Source of the DNA: Prosthecobacter sp. SYSU 5D2
Lineage (GTDB): Bacteria; Verrucomicrobiota; Verrucomicrobiia; Verrucomicrobiales; Verrucomicrobiaceae
NCBI RefSeq assembly: GCF_039655865.1
Contig: NZ_JBBYXL010000011.1
Coordinates: 124,001 to 188,000, forward strand
Length of the DNA stretch: 64,000 nt
Direction: 5' to 3'
The position numbers were made by a program, and so were the translations under genes. Under the pieces are notes generated by a model. The model saw nothing but the letters and a program-made list of their open reading frames with translations, was not told the origin of the DNA and searched no databases. Positions 9,193 through 18,710 of this stretch are shown here, one piece after another. Position 1 is the first letter of the stretch; each line of letters begins with the position of its first letter.

Positions 9193-12057
9193 TTAGTGAT
9201 TGAAGTAGAACTCTTTGGAGTTCATCAGAGCCCAGAACACATCTTCGAGGGCCTGCTGGCGCTGGTCGGCGGCACCGGCCAGGGTCTGATGGATGGCTTC
9301 TTTTTCCTTGTCCTTGGGCATGCGACCAAAGACGCGGAGGTAAAGGTCTTCGACGATTTCAGCATCGGTCTTCTTTGCGGCGATGAGGTTGGCGACGACT
9401 TTGCCCTGCTTGATGCGGTCATTGACGGCATCGCCGTTCATCAGGTGAAGGGCCTGGGAAAGGGTGGGCTCCATCTTGACTTCACAGGAGCAGACGGACT
9501 CGCGTTTGGCACGGCCGAAGGTGGTCAGGAAGTAGTTGCTGACGGCACCGTCGGCGATCTGGACGGCGCGGGCACCGAGGGGCAGGCCCTGGAACTTGTT
9601 AGGCGTCTCGGTGATCTGGGAGATGGCGTCCAGGAGGATCTCGGCACGGACGCGGCGGACCTGGGCGTGGGAGAAGTTCTTCAGGTCGCCGGCATTGGTC
9701 TCATTGACCTTGGTGCTGCGCTGGTAGGTCATGGAGTTGCAGATGTCCTTCACCAGACGGCGCATGTCATACTTATAGTTCGTCAGATTTTCAGCCAGCG
9801 CGCTGAGCAGCTCAGGATTGGAGGGAGGATTGGAGACTCGGACGTCATCCACCGGATCCACGATGCCGATGCCAAAGAAGTGCGACCAGACGATGTTGGA
9901 GATGTTGCGGGCGAAGTAAGGGTTCTTCGGGGAGGCGATCCATTCGGCCAGCACCTTGCGGCGGTCTTCGCCGGGCTGGATTTCCGGGGTTTCGCCACCG
10001 AGGAACTTGGGCTTCATGACGGCCTTGGTCAGGAAGTGACGGGATTCGCCGCTCTTGTTGTTAAAGATGATGACTTCCATCGGGTCATCTGTGGCTTTGC
10101 GGCCGACCTGGGAGAAGAAGGCCTTGAAGCCATAGTAGTCATCCATGGTCCAGCGGTCGAAGGGATGGTTATGGCACTGGGCGCACTGGATGCGCATGCC
10201 CATGAAGACCTGGGCGACGTTTTCGGTGAGCTTGAGCTGGTCCAGCTCCGTCTGGTAAAAGTTCACCGCCGGGGTGGAAACGGTACCGCCAGTGGCCGAG
10301 AGCAGCTCGATGACGATTTCATCCAGCGGGACGTTTTTGCCCACGCGGTCACCTAACCAATTGTAATACAAAAGGGCGTTTTTATAGAAGGGCGGGCGGT
10401 TGTTGTTACCGGCGATGTCGGAGCGGATCTGGAGAAGCTCGGCCCATTTCATGACCCAGACTTCGGTGAACTCTTTGCGCTGGGTCAGGGTGTCAATCAA
10501 TGCTTCGCGCTTCTTCGGATTGGCATCAGCCAGGAAGCTTTTGACTTCATCGGGCTTCGGATAGATGCCGATGACGTCAATGTAAGCGCGGCGGACAAAC
10601 TCCTCGTCGGTGCAGACGCCGCTGGGGACGATGCGAAGCTTGTGGAGGTTCTCATTGACCAGCGTGTCAATGTAGTTGTTTTCCACCAGCTTGGGCCGCT
10701 CATACTCCAGCTTGGCCGGGATGACGAGCACCTGGGAAGTGACGCTATAGACATCAAAGCGGGCCAGGGCGAAAGCGGCACCGCGCTCACCGCTGGTGAC
10801 GAGGCCATCTTTGTTGATGGTGGCCGTCGGGTCATTGTTGGACATGAACAGGGCGAGCTTGGTCACATCGCGGTCCGTGCCGTCCGAGTAGGTGGCGCGG
10901 ACGGTGACCTGCTGGGTACTGTTGGCACCTTCCAGAACGATCTGCTTGGGATAAACCTCAATGCCGGTCACCTTGGCGATGTCCTTGCCATCATAAACGG
11001 CGCCATTGCTGATCCATTCGAGGACGGCCTTGTTATACTGGGAATCCGGCTCGTAGCACTGGTTGCCAGAATGAGGGACGGCACCGGTGGCTTTTTCCAC
11101 CAGGGTGCTTTCTTCCGGAATGGCGAGGTTGATGCGGCGGCCGACCATCTCACGGGTGAGGCGGTTGTAATCGCCGGCAGGGTCCATGCCGAAAAGGCTG
11201 AGGTTGAATCCGTCCTTGCCACGGGCAGCACCATGGCAGCCGCCTGAATTGCAACCGCCGCGCAGGAAGACGGGCATCACATCCAGGTTAAAGGAGATGG
11301 GGCGGTCCTTGTGACCGTTACTGAGGCTGACGGGAGCCTTGACGGTGCTGCTCCCGAGGGTGGCTACAACTTCCGTGGCTCCAGTATCAGCGACGGGGTT
11401 GAGGACATCGCCTTTGAGGACAGCAATCTTAGAATCGGCGACACGCAGGTTGGCAAACTTGGTGACGTCACGGGTGGTGGCATCGTCAAAGGTGGCCATG
11501 ACGACGACCTGATGGAAGTCGCGCTTGGTTTCCAGGGCAAACTTCTCCGGGAAGATCTCCAGCTTGGTCATGGAGGGCAGCTTGGCGTTTAGGTCAGCCA
11601 GGGCTTTGATCTCCTCGGGGCTTTTATGCCGGAGGGTCAGACCCTGGGGCCACTGGGCACCCTGGGCGATCCATTGCTGGAGCAGGGCGATTTCTTTGGG
11701 ATCGAGAGGGCCACCTTTGGGGGGCATGATGTCATCATCGTCAGCGGGCAGGAGCACACGCTTGAGCAGCTCGCTTTCATGCGGGTTCCCGGGGACGAGA
11801 GAGGGGCCGGAGGAGCCGCCTTTGATCATCGCCTCGGCCGTATCCATGAGCAGCTTGCCTTTGACCTTGTCAGGGTTGTGGCATTCCAGGCACTTGCTTT
11901 CCAAAACGGCCTGGACCTGGGTGAAGTCCACCGGTGCAGGGGCTGCGGCAGCCGCCGGAACGGGTGCAGGCGCTGCGGCAGGGCTGGCCAGTGCCAGGGA
12001 GGGCAACGCAGCGAGGCTGAGCAAGGTGAGATGATAGGCGAGGCGGGGGCGTGTCAT
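9193..12057 (-). CDS. DUF1549/DUF1553 domain protein with cytochrome c and Ig-like (BIG2) domains
   Basis: A 954-residue exported protein with a signal peptide (about 1-25) and a Pro/Ala linker. A planctomycete-type cytochrome c domain has CLECH at 56-60. A second, unusual CxxxxCH motif (CNSGGCH, near residue 270) follows. Bacterial Ig-like group 2 domains lie near 170-250 and 365-455. DUF1549 covers about 465-680 and contains CAQCH near 624. DUF1553 covers about 705-945. This architecture is typical of planctomycetes and verrucomicrobia, and such genes pair with DUF1501 genes, one of which lies upstream at 18.7-20.0 kb. The role is undefined; a periplasmic multihaem redox protein in polymer breakdown is the usual inference. 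Three potential haem-attachment motifs are directly visible. Confidence 0.88.
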   Translation of the reverse strand: MTRPRLAYHLTLLSLAALPSLALASPAAAPAPVPAAAAAPAPVDFTQVQAVLESKCLECHNPDKVKGKLLMDTAEAMIKGGSSGPSLVPGNPHESELLKRVLLPADDDDIMPPKGGPLDPKEIALLQQWIAQGAQWPQGLTLRHKSPEEIKALADLNAKLPSMTKLEIFPEKFALETKRDFHQVVVMATFDDATTRDVTKFANLRVADSKIAVLKGDVLNPVADTGATEVVATLGSSTVKAPVSLSNGHKDRPISFNLDVMPVFLRGGCNSGGCHGAARGKDGFNLSLFGMDPAGDYNRLTREMVGRRINLAIPEESTLVEKATGAVPHSGNQCYEPDSQYNKAVLEWISNGAVYDGKDIAKVTGIEVYPKQIVLEGANSTQQVTVRATYSDGTDRDVTKLALFMSNNDPTATINKDGLVTSGERGAAFALARFDVYSVTSQVLVIPAKLEYERPKLVENNYIDTLVNENLHKLRIVPSGVCTDEEFVRRAYIDVIGIYPKPDEVKSFLADANPKKREALIDTLTQRKEFTEVWVMKWAELLQIRSDIAGNNNRPPFYKNALLYYNWLGDRVGKNVPLDEIVIELLSATGGTVSTPAVNFYQTELDQLKLTENVAQVFMGMRIQCAQCHNHPFDRWTMDDYYGFKAFFSQVGRKATDDPMEVIIFNNKSGESRHFLTKAVMKPKFLGGETPEIQPGEDRRKVLAEWIASPKNPYFARNISNIVWSHFFGIGIVDPVDDVRVSNPPSNPELLSALAENLTNYKYDMRRLVKDICNSMTYQRSTKVNETNAGDLKNFSHAQVRRVRAEILLDAISQITETPNKFQGLPLGARAVQIADGAVSNYFLTTFGRAKRESVCSCEVKMEPTLSQALHLMNGDAVNDRIKQGKVVANLIAAKKTDAEIVEDLYLRVFGRMPKDKEKEAIHQTLAGAADQRQQALEDVFWALMNSKEFYFNH

Positions 12058-12242
12058 GGTGACGAGAAGGGGGCTTGGGAAGTACCTACGCTCCGTGTTT
12101 TACTTTTTTTCGATAATGGATAAAAATCACACAAAACGGGTGGGGATTAGAACAGGATCGTTCAAGCGAAAATTGGGCGTGAATCCGATGATATGATTTC
12201 AAACCAACCCGAACGGACTGCCGAAAATCCCACACCCAAAAA

Positions 12243-14667
12243 TCAGGAAGACTGGATCCTGCGGATGAGGTCGGCTGTTTCCTGCGGGGTGAGGATGCTT
12301 TCCAGGCCTTCTGGCATGAGGGAGGTGGGGAGGGTTTTCAGGGAGCGGATGTCCGCCCTTGGAACGGGGAAATCTACACCGCCGGGAAGGCGGAGCGTGA
12401 TGGCGGAAGGAGTCTCAGCCGAAAGGATGCCTGCGAGGATGCTGCCATCCGTGCGGGTGATCTGCGTAGTGACGTTGCGCTGTTCGACGGCGCGATTGGG
12501 GTCAAAGATGGCTTCAAGGATCTGGGCGACCGGTTTGGCCGCGACGGTGGCCAGGTCGGGGCCGACTTCCGCTCCGGCACTGCCCAGGCGGTGGCAGGCC
12601 ATGCAGGCTTTTTGATAGACGAGGTCTCCGCGCCGGGCATCCCCCTCCAGCGGAGCGATGGCGGCCAGATATTTTTCCACCACGGCAGCGCGGTCCGGGC
12701 TGGTGTGGGTGATGGCAGGAAGGGCGGGCGCGGCCACCGGGGCGGCCTTTTCAGGAAACCAGGAGGCGAGTTCATCCGCATGGATATCGAAATCGCCTGC
12801 GGTGGTGAGGGCGGCACCGCGAACCTGAGGATGGGCGGAACGCAGCAGAGCAACGAGGGCGGGTTGGTCCTGGCCCGTGAGCAGATGCACCGTCCAGGCG
12901 GCCTGAATACGAACGGCGGTGGAGGCGGAGGAATCGGCGGCCAGCTCACGCAGCCAGGAGGCAGCCGTGGGATCCGCCTTTTCTAAAAGGAGGCGCTGGG
13001 CCGTGTCCCGCTGCCATCGGTGTGGCGACCGCATGGCCGACGCGGGAGGCAGCGGCAGGGTGGAAAGCTTACTCGCAGACGCAGGAGTGGCGATGCGGTA
13101 AAGGCGGCCGCGATCTTCACCGGCGCGCAGATTCAGCCCCCGGGCGATGCCGTCCGGTATCCACTCTGGATGCTCCAGGACGAGGCGGTACATGTCCGCC
13201 AGATAGAGCGCTCCGTCCGGCCCTTCACGAACGAGCGAGGGACGGAACCAGTGATCCGTGCTGGCGATGAACTCCGCCGTTTCATCCTCCGGGTGGCGGC
13301 GGGTGGTGAGGGGAAAGCGGGTATAGTCCAGCACCTCCCGATGCACCAAATTATGGGCAGGCTCGCAGACCAGCATGGTGTAATGCTGCCCATCAAACCA
13401 GGGCACGGGGGAGCAGGCGGCGGTCAGCGTCTGGGTGGCGCTGGCCCAGTTAAAACGACGCACGGGCGCGCTGATGGGGAAGACTTTTCCATCCGTATTG
13501 AGGATGCCGCGCAGGGAACCGGCCACCCGCTTGGGATGGACTTCGAGGTAACGAAGTGGCAGGTGATAATGCCAGCCGCTGGAGGTGTTGTTATTGCCGA
13601 ACCAGTTGCCGAAATCATCGCGCCAGCGGCCGTATTGGGATCCGCCCGGCCTCTAGCTGGAACTCACCCGTCACGGGGTGAAAGCGGAAGTCACTGGTGC
13701 CGAGCAGGATCTTCTGGCCGGTTTTTAAAACGGTGATGTTGCCGCCGCTGTCGCCATTGGCTCCATAAAACCAGCCGTCCAGGCCCCAGCAGAAGCCATT
13801 GACCAGATGCTGGGGATTTCCCGCCGTGAAGCCGGTAAACCAGGGCTCGCGCCGGTCGCAGATGCCGTCGCCATCGGTGTCCTCGGCATACAGAATGTCC
13901 GGGATGGTGGAGATAAAGACGCCGCCTTTCCAAAAGGCCAGGCCGGTGGGATGGCGCAGGCCGTCCAGAAAAAGGCTGGCCCGGTCATAGAGGCCATCGC
14001 AATCGGTATCCTGGAGGATTTTGATGCGGCCGGTCTGCAAAGGGGAGACCTGCGGCGCACCCAGGCGGCCATCACGGGTGGTCTCGCCGGGGGCAAAGGG
14101 ATAGTCCCCCATTTCCACCACCCACAGGCGGCCCTGGGAATCCCAGTCCATGAAAATGGGATCCTGGACGAGGGGCTCATGCGCGATGAGGGAAGCCCGG
14201 TAACCCGGTTTGACGCGCAGGGCCTGAAAGGACTCTTTTGGGGACAGGGGAGCCGGGCCAGGAACGCGCAGCAGCTCCTCCAGCGATACGGCCACGGCAC
14301 CATCCGCCTTTCTCAAGGCACCTTTGCTGAAATGCAGCCCCGTGGCCTGCCCCTGGGCATCCACGAAGAGAGGGAGGCTGTTGGCATCCCCTGCCCTGCC
14401 CTCGCGCAAGACATGGGACCAGCCGCGATCCCACTGGACGTTCTTTTTCTCGACGGGATTGAAGAGATAAACGCCGTAGCTGTGGGGATTGGAGACGATG
14501 AGGTCATCGTGTCCGTCATTGTTGAGGTCGGTAAACAAGGGGCCTCCATGCTGGGATGAGGCGGGCAGCGGGGCGATCTGGCGGGCCTCCTCCAGGGTCA
14601 GCGCGGCCAGGGCGGATGCCCCCATGAAGAGGATGGCCAGGATAACTGGCAGGCGGACTGGGCTCAT
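12243..14667 (-). pseudogene. PVC-type haem-binding dehydrogenase, interrupted by a +1 frameshift
   Basis: Two frames join into one protein. The N-terminal part starts at 14667 with a signal peptide, an FG-GAP-like DLNNDGHDD segment and the dehydrogenase propeller, then stops at 13615. The rest continues in another frame (start-like Met at 13526) and ends at 12243 with HEAT-like repeats and a haem domain containing CMACH. Deleting one base from the run of three C at 13645-13647 (GGG on the coding strand) restores a continuous frame of about 807 residues with the expected GGSQYGRW sequence. It could be a recent pseudogene, a sequencing error in a homopolymer, or less likely programmed frameshifting. 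The gene start overlaps the upstream dimethylformamidase-like gene by four bases (ATGA). If intact it would be a periplasmic electron-transferring dehydrogenase. Confidence 0.8.
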
Positions 14668-16070
14668 TTGGACAAACGGTCCAGGAGATTGCGGGTGATG
14701 CGGTCCACAGCGGGGTCTGCTCCCTGGAGACCGTGGGACCAGTCGGTGGTGCCGGCGGTGAAGACGGTGCCGCCCCGGGTATAAAGGCCCATGCAGGCGG
14801 CCCCGGTGCGGCCTTTTTCCCAGCGGTCATACCATTCGGCATCGTCCGGATGCCAGCGTACCGGGCAGGTGGCCAGGACCTCAAAGTCCGGCGGGGTGCC
14901 GTCCTTGCCCGTGGGGAATGGCAGGCCGTCCCGCCACTCGAGTTCGCAGCCGTCGCATTCGTATCCGACGACGGTATCCTTGTCTCCAAACTCATCCCCC
15001 TGCTTCAGTCCGGCACCGGCCAGCACCCAGTGATCTGGACGATGGATGGTATAAGCAGCGGACTCTTCCATGAACTGGCCGTGGCTGCGCCGATACCCGC
15101 CCCAGAGGAAACCAACGCCGGTGAGGGAATTTTCCGGCCGCTGGAGGAGGTGATGGCTCCAGAGGGTAGTGAGCGTTTTGTAGTCGCGGGTTTGAAACAC
15201 GGGGTCCAGATGGTAATTTTGCTTCCAGCAGGTAAAAGCGCGGCCGGCGTCCTCGCTGCGGACCTGCCAGCAGCAGGTGTTGCCGCTGAAGAAGGCCACG
15301 TTGCCACCGGAGCCGATCCAGGACTCCAGATGATCCCGCATGGGGGTGGACCAATATTCATCATGCCCGACGCTGAGGACGAGCTTGTACGCACCGAGCA
15401 TCTCCGGATGAAACTCGAGATCTGAATTCGCAGCGTATTCGAGCTCGTATCCGCTGGCCTCGGCCCACTTCACAAAGGGCAGCTCCCATCGTGAGAACTG
15501 CGATGCGACAGGACGATCAAAGCTGACTCGATGGCCCTGGTTGTTCGAAACGCTGTTATACGCATAAACACTGAAGCCGCCCCAGTTGGAATACGCGTTA
15601 TAAGTATTCGTCGCGAGCTGAAGGAGGATCTTGGAGCGGCTGCCTGGAGTAGCGCTACGGACGATGAAGAAGGCGCTGCCTTCCGCCGTGCGGCGGCTGC
15701 GGTGGGTCCACTTGCCACCGGCATCGGCGGCACGCAAGGACACCTCATAGTAACCAGATTTCCAGTCCTGGGCTACCGGCACGCGCAGACTTTCCGGCCA
15801 GCGGCAGCCATTGGCGGAGGCATCCTCGGGCACGGGACTGAGCTGTCCTGCGACCCCGGATTTCCGCCAGACGATTTCGCGTTTGGCACCGATGCGGGCG
15901 ATCTCGACATCAAACTTCGCCGCGCTGGTGTTGACGTGAAGAGGAAGCTCCTCCCCCTGGGCGACGCTGAGGCGTCCGGCATACCCTTCAATGAAAAGAG
16001 GTTCCGGGGCAGCAGCCGCTGCCATTGTGGGAGCAGCCACCAGGAGGGATAAACAGCGGCGTCTTTTCAT
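14664..16070 (-). CDS. N,N-dimethylformamidase beta-subunit-like exported protein
   Basis: About 468 residues from the ATG at 16070, which gives a basic N-terminus and an Ala-rich signal sequence. An in-frame start at 16106 would add twelve residues before the signal and is less likely. The body resembles the large-subunit C-terminal domain of N,N-dimethylformamidase, with the motifs NTYNAYSNWGG, SVGHDEYWS, FFSGNTCCWQ and, near the end, GTTDWSHGL. In the true enzyme this fold binds a mononuclear iron. Export and clustering with sulfatases and cytochromes suggest another amide or glycan-related substrate. Its stop overlaps the start of the dehydrogenase gene by four bases, so the two are probably co-translated. 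Function beyond the fold is inference. Confidence 0.75.
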   Translation of the reverse strand: MKRRRCLSLLVAAPTMAAAAAPEPLFIEGYAGRLSVAQGEELPLHVNTSAAKFDVEIARIGAKREIVWRKSGVAGQLSPVPEDASANGCRWPESLRVPVAQDWKSGYYEVSLRAADAGGKWTHRSRRTAEGSAFFIVRSATPGSRSKILLQLATNTYNAYSNWGGFSVYAYNSVSNNQGHRVSFDRPVASQFSRWELPFVKWAEASGYELEYAANSDLEFHPEMLGAYKLVLSVGHDEYWSTPMRDHLESWIGSGGNVAFFSGNTCCWQVRSEDAGRAFTCWKQNYHLDPVFQTRDYKTLTTLWSHHLLQRPENSLTGVGFLWGGYRRSHGQFMEESAAYTIHRPDHWVLAGAGLKQGDEFGDKDTVVGYECDGCELEWRDGLPFPTGKDGTPPDFEVLATCPVRWHPDDAEWYDRWEKGRTGAACMGLYTRGGTVFTAGTTDWSHGLQGADPAVDRITRNLLDRLSK

Positions 16071-16137
16071 TCCCACGCTACGGGAAATTGAGAGCACAGC
16101 TTTCACCGCCTGGAGACTGTTGCGAAACTATATCGCG

Positions 16138-18564
16138 TTATTTGCCTGCGGCTTCCTGGCGGAGCTGCTCCAGGCGGGAGAGCTGCTTGGGAGCGGCGGG
16201 CTTGGCTTCTTCTTTCGGCTTGGCCTCGGCCACGACAGCAGGCTTGGCGACAACTTTGCGGGGTGCATCAATACGCAGGGTGGAGCCCAAGGCGATGCGG
16301 TGGGTGGTGGTGCCGCCGGTAACGGGAATTTCCACACGCACAAAAAGGTTGCCCTGCTTGCCGACGGGGGATTTCTCAGTGGTGGTGACTTTAAAGACGA
16401 CTTCCTTGGTGTCCTTGTTGATTTTGGCGGACTCGATCGGGATGGTGTCGGGCACGCCGACAACGGAGGCTTCCGCTTCACCTTCGAAAGGAAGGAGGGA
16501 TTCAATCTTGGCGACCATGAGGGCTTCCTGTCCGCGCTCCACGGCGACGAGGGGGATGGCCGGGGCATTCACATAAGCAGGCGCGGTGGTGACCTCACAG
16601 AATGGTGAGGCATTGTAAACGCGGCCGTTGCCGGCATCCGCCTCGCCCATGACGACGAAATTCCAGGTACCTGCAGGGGTGGTGGCCTTGGCATCGAGAA
16701 CAAAGGTGCATTCATCCTTGCCTTCCGCGATGGTCTGCTCGCCAAGGGTGCTGATACCGTTTGGCTTCCAGGGCAAGAAGACGCGGATGGGGGCTTTGAA
16801 ACCTTCTTTGCGCTTGGCGACAACTTTCAAGTTGAGCACGCCCCCGGCGACGAGGGGCACAGAAGGTTTGGCGATTTCCAAAGAATACGGTGCCTCTTCC
16901 ACCACGGCGACGGGGAGATGGTCACGCACCTCGGTATAATAAATGACGTTGCCCTGGCGGACGACATCGAACTCCTGGCGCATTTTGCCGACGACTTTGA
17001 CATTCGGGTCCACAGAGGTGAGCTGAATCGGCACCGTGGCATGGCCGAGCGGGGCATCCGGGGCGGCTTCAAAAAGCAGCGGGATGCCCGGCTGGTCCTT
17101 GGGGGCGATCTGAGTGATGAGCTTGACGCCGGCAGGGAGGTTAGGGGCCTGGAACTGATAATCACCACTGACATTGGTGCGGGAAAAATTGGCCAGCAGG
17201 ACCATGCGCCCGCCGCGTGGGACGGCGGCGAACTGGCGGTAATGGGAATCATTGACGGTGTAATTGGGGGAGGCAAACGTCAGCTCTGGCTGGCTGGCGG
17301 CGAGTTCGATGCGGTAAACGAAATTCGGTCCGCCACGGCCCAGGTGGTCGGACACGCTGATGGCGTATTCACCATCGGCGGGGACTTTCAGGGTTTGCTT
17401 GCTGTCCAGGCGGCGGCGGCCACCGCCGTCATCGTTGGAGGCGAGCCGGCTGCCTTTGGCGTTGAAGATGCTGACGACGGTATCCAAAGGAGATCCGAGG
17501 CTCTGGGCGAAGGCCTGGAGAATGACCTGCTGGTCTTTTTTGAGGGAAATTTTGAAGAAATCCACATCACCGGGGGCATCAATGATGCCATTGAGGGCGA
17601 CAGGCTCGCCGACAGTAACGGCGGTGGCGGTGGCCTGGTCGTTGTTGGGCTCCGTTTCCAGCGTGTTGTCATAGGAGACGAGGCGGAAGGGATTGCCGGA
17701 AGGGGCGGCTTCGGCCCCTTTGGAGAAGATGTTGAAGCCGGGGTTTTCGACCGTTGGGAGGGTGACCGCCTCTTCAAACGCGCCGTCTTTGTCAATGAAC
17801 TTGACCTTCATGTTACTGCCGAGCTTGCCACCGGCAGGATAGACGACGTCCGGGCGGCGGAAGCTGCCGATGTGGAGGCGGTAGAAGCTGAGATTGCTGC
17901 CGCGATAGGATGAATCGCGCACCATGATGTGGTATTCGCCATCATATTCGGCGACGAAGGAGCAGTAGCCGTCCTGACGGTGGAGGATGGAATCATCCGA
18001 GAAAGCTTTTTCGAAACGGTCCTTGTCGAGAATGGCGATGTAAGGATCAAAGACGGTGTAGCCGAGGCGGAGACCGTCCACTTCCAGGCTGATGCGCTGG
18101 CCTTTTTTGACGTTCAGTTTGTAGTAATCCACGTCTTCAGACGTGATCAGCCCCTCGATGGTCTGATCCAGAGAGATGGCCTGGGCAGTGTCGAATTCGG
18201 AGTTGGGCTCCACTTCAGCGACGTTCGGGTATGGGCCGACGAAAAACTGGCGGGCATGGGAGATGCCGGTGCGGGTGCGGATGCGGATGAGATGGTTGCC
18301 AGGCTCGACACTGGCATCCACGGCGATGGTGAGCTCCACTTTTCTGGCCTCGACTTTTTCCACGCTTTTCTGAGTGAAGCCGGGGGAGAAGAAGATGAGG
18401 CTTTCGAAGTCTTCAAGGCGGTTGCCCGTGATGGTGAGCTTCATTTCCGTGCCACGCTGGATGCCCCGGGGCTGAGTCGAGGTGAATTCAGGATAGGCAG
18501 CCTGCAAGGGAAGGCTGCCGAGGATGAGCAACGAAAGCAGGGAGGCAAGGTGGCGAAGATTCAT
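16138..18564 (-). CDS. Exported multi-domain protein with pre-peptidase (PPC) domains
   Basis: An 808-residue protein with a signal peptide (about 1-22). It contains a TIG/Ig-like segment near 25-115. Two regions match the bacterial pre-peptidase C-terminal pattern, EVEPNSEFDTAQ near 120 and ETEPNNDQATATAV near 300, each followed by DVDYY/DVDFF. No catalytic domain is recognisable. The tail is Lys/Pro/Ala-rich. The genes around it (DUF1501 upstream, DUF1549/DUF1553 downstream) often accompany this type of protein in planctomycetes and verrucomicrobia. A structural or substrate-binding role in the envelope is inferred. Confidence 0.8.
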   Translation of the reverse strand: MNLRHLASLLSLLILGSLPLQAAYPEFTSTQPRGIQRGTEMKLTITGNRLEDFESLIFFSPGFTQKSVEKVEARKVELTIAVDASVEPGNHLIRIRTRTGISHARQFFVGPYPNVAEVEPNSEFDTAQAISLDQTIEGLITSEDVDYYKLNVKKGQRISLEVDGLRLGYTVFDPYIAILDKDRFEKAFSDDSILHRQDGYCSFVAEYDGEYHIMVRDSSYRGSNLSFYRLHIGSFRRPDVVYPAGGKLGSNMKVKFIDKDGAFEEAVTLPTVENPGFNIFSKGAEAAPSGNPFRLVSYDNTLETEPNNDQATATAVTVGEPVALNGIIDAPGDVDFFKISLKKDQQVILQAFAQSLGSPLDTVVSIFNAKGSRLASNDDGGGRRRLDSKQTLKVPADGEYAISVSDHLGRGGPNFVYRIELAASQPELTFASPNYTVNDSHYRQFAAVPRGGRMVLLANFSRTNVSGDYQFQAPNLPAGVKLITQIAPKDQPGIPLLFEAAPDAPLGHATVPIQLTSVDPNVKVVGKMRQEFDVVRQGNVIYYTEVRDHLPVAVVEEAPYSLEIAKPSVPLVAGGVLNLKVVAKRKEGFKAPIRVFLPWKPNGISTLGEQTIAEGKDECTFVLDAKATTPAGTWNFVVMGEADAGNGRVYNASPFCEVTTAPAYVNAPAIPLVAVERGQEALMVAKIESLLPFEGEAEASVVGVPDTIPIESAKINKDTKEVVFKVTTTEKSPVGKQGNLFVRVEIPVTGGTTTHRIALGSTLRIDAPRKVVAKPAVVAEAKPKEEAKPAAPKQLSRLEQLRQEAAGK

Positions 18565-18654
18565 GAGCGGAAAAAGGAGCTGTGGGTAATTACGTGACCC
18601 TGGAAGAGATTTATTGCAGAAATCAGACGGTGGCAGGGCGTGTTAGAAAGGGAA

Positions 18655-18684
18655 AAGGCGGCATGGATGGCTCCACACCGCCTT
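18655..18684 (-). terminator. Intrinsic terminator of the DUF1501 gene
   Basis: On the minus strand the stem AAGGCGG (from 18684) pairs with CCGCCTT (ending at 18655) around a 16-base loop. A pyrimidine-rich TTCCCTTTC run follows. It lies 27 bases beyond the DUF1501 stop codon, so much of the transcription from that gene probably ends before the PPC-domain gene. Confidence 0.6.
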
Positions 18685-18710
18685 CAAAGTTCAGACCCGT
18701 GGAGGACGCA

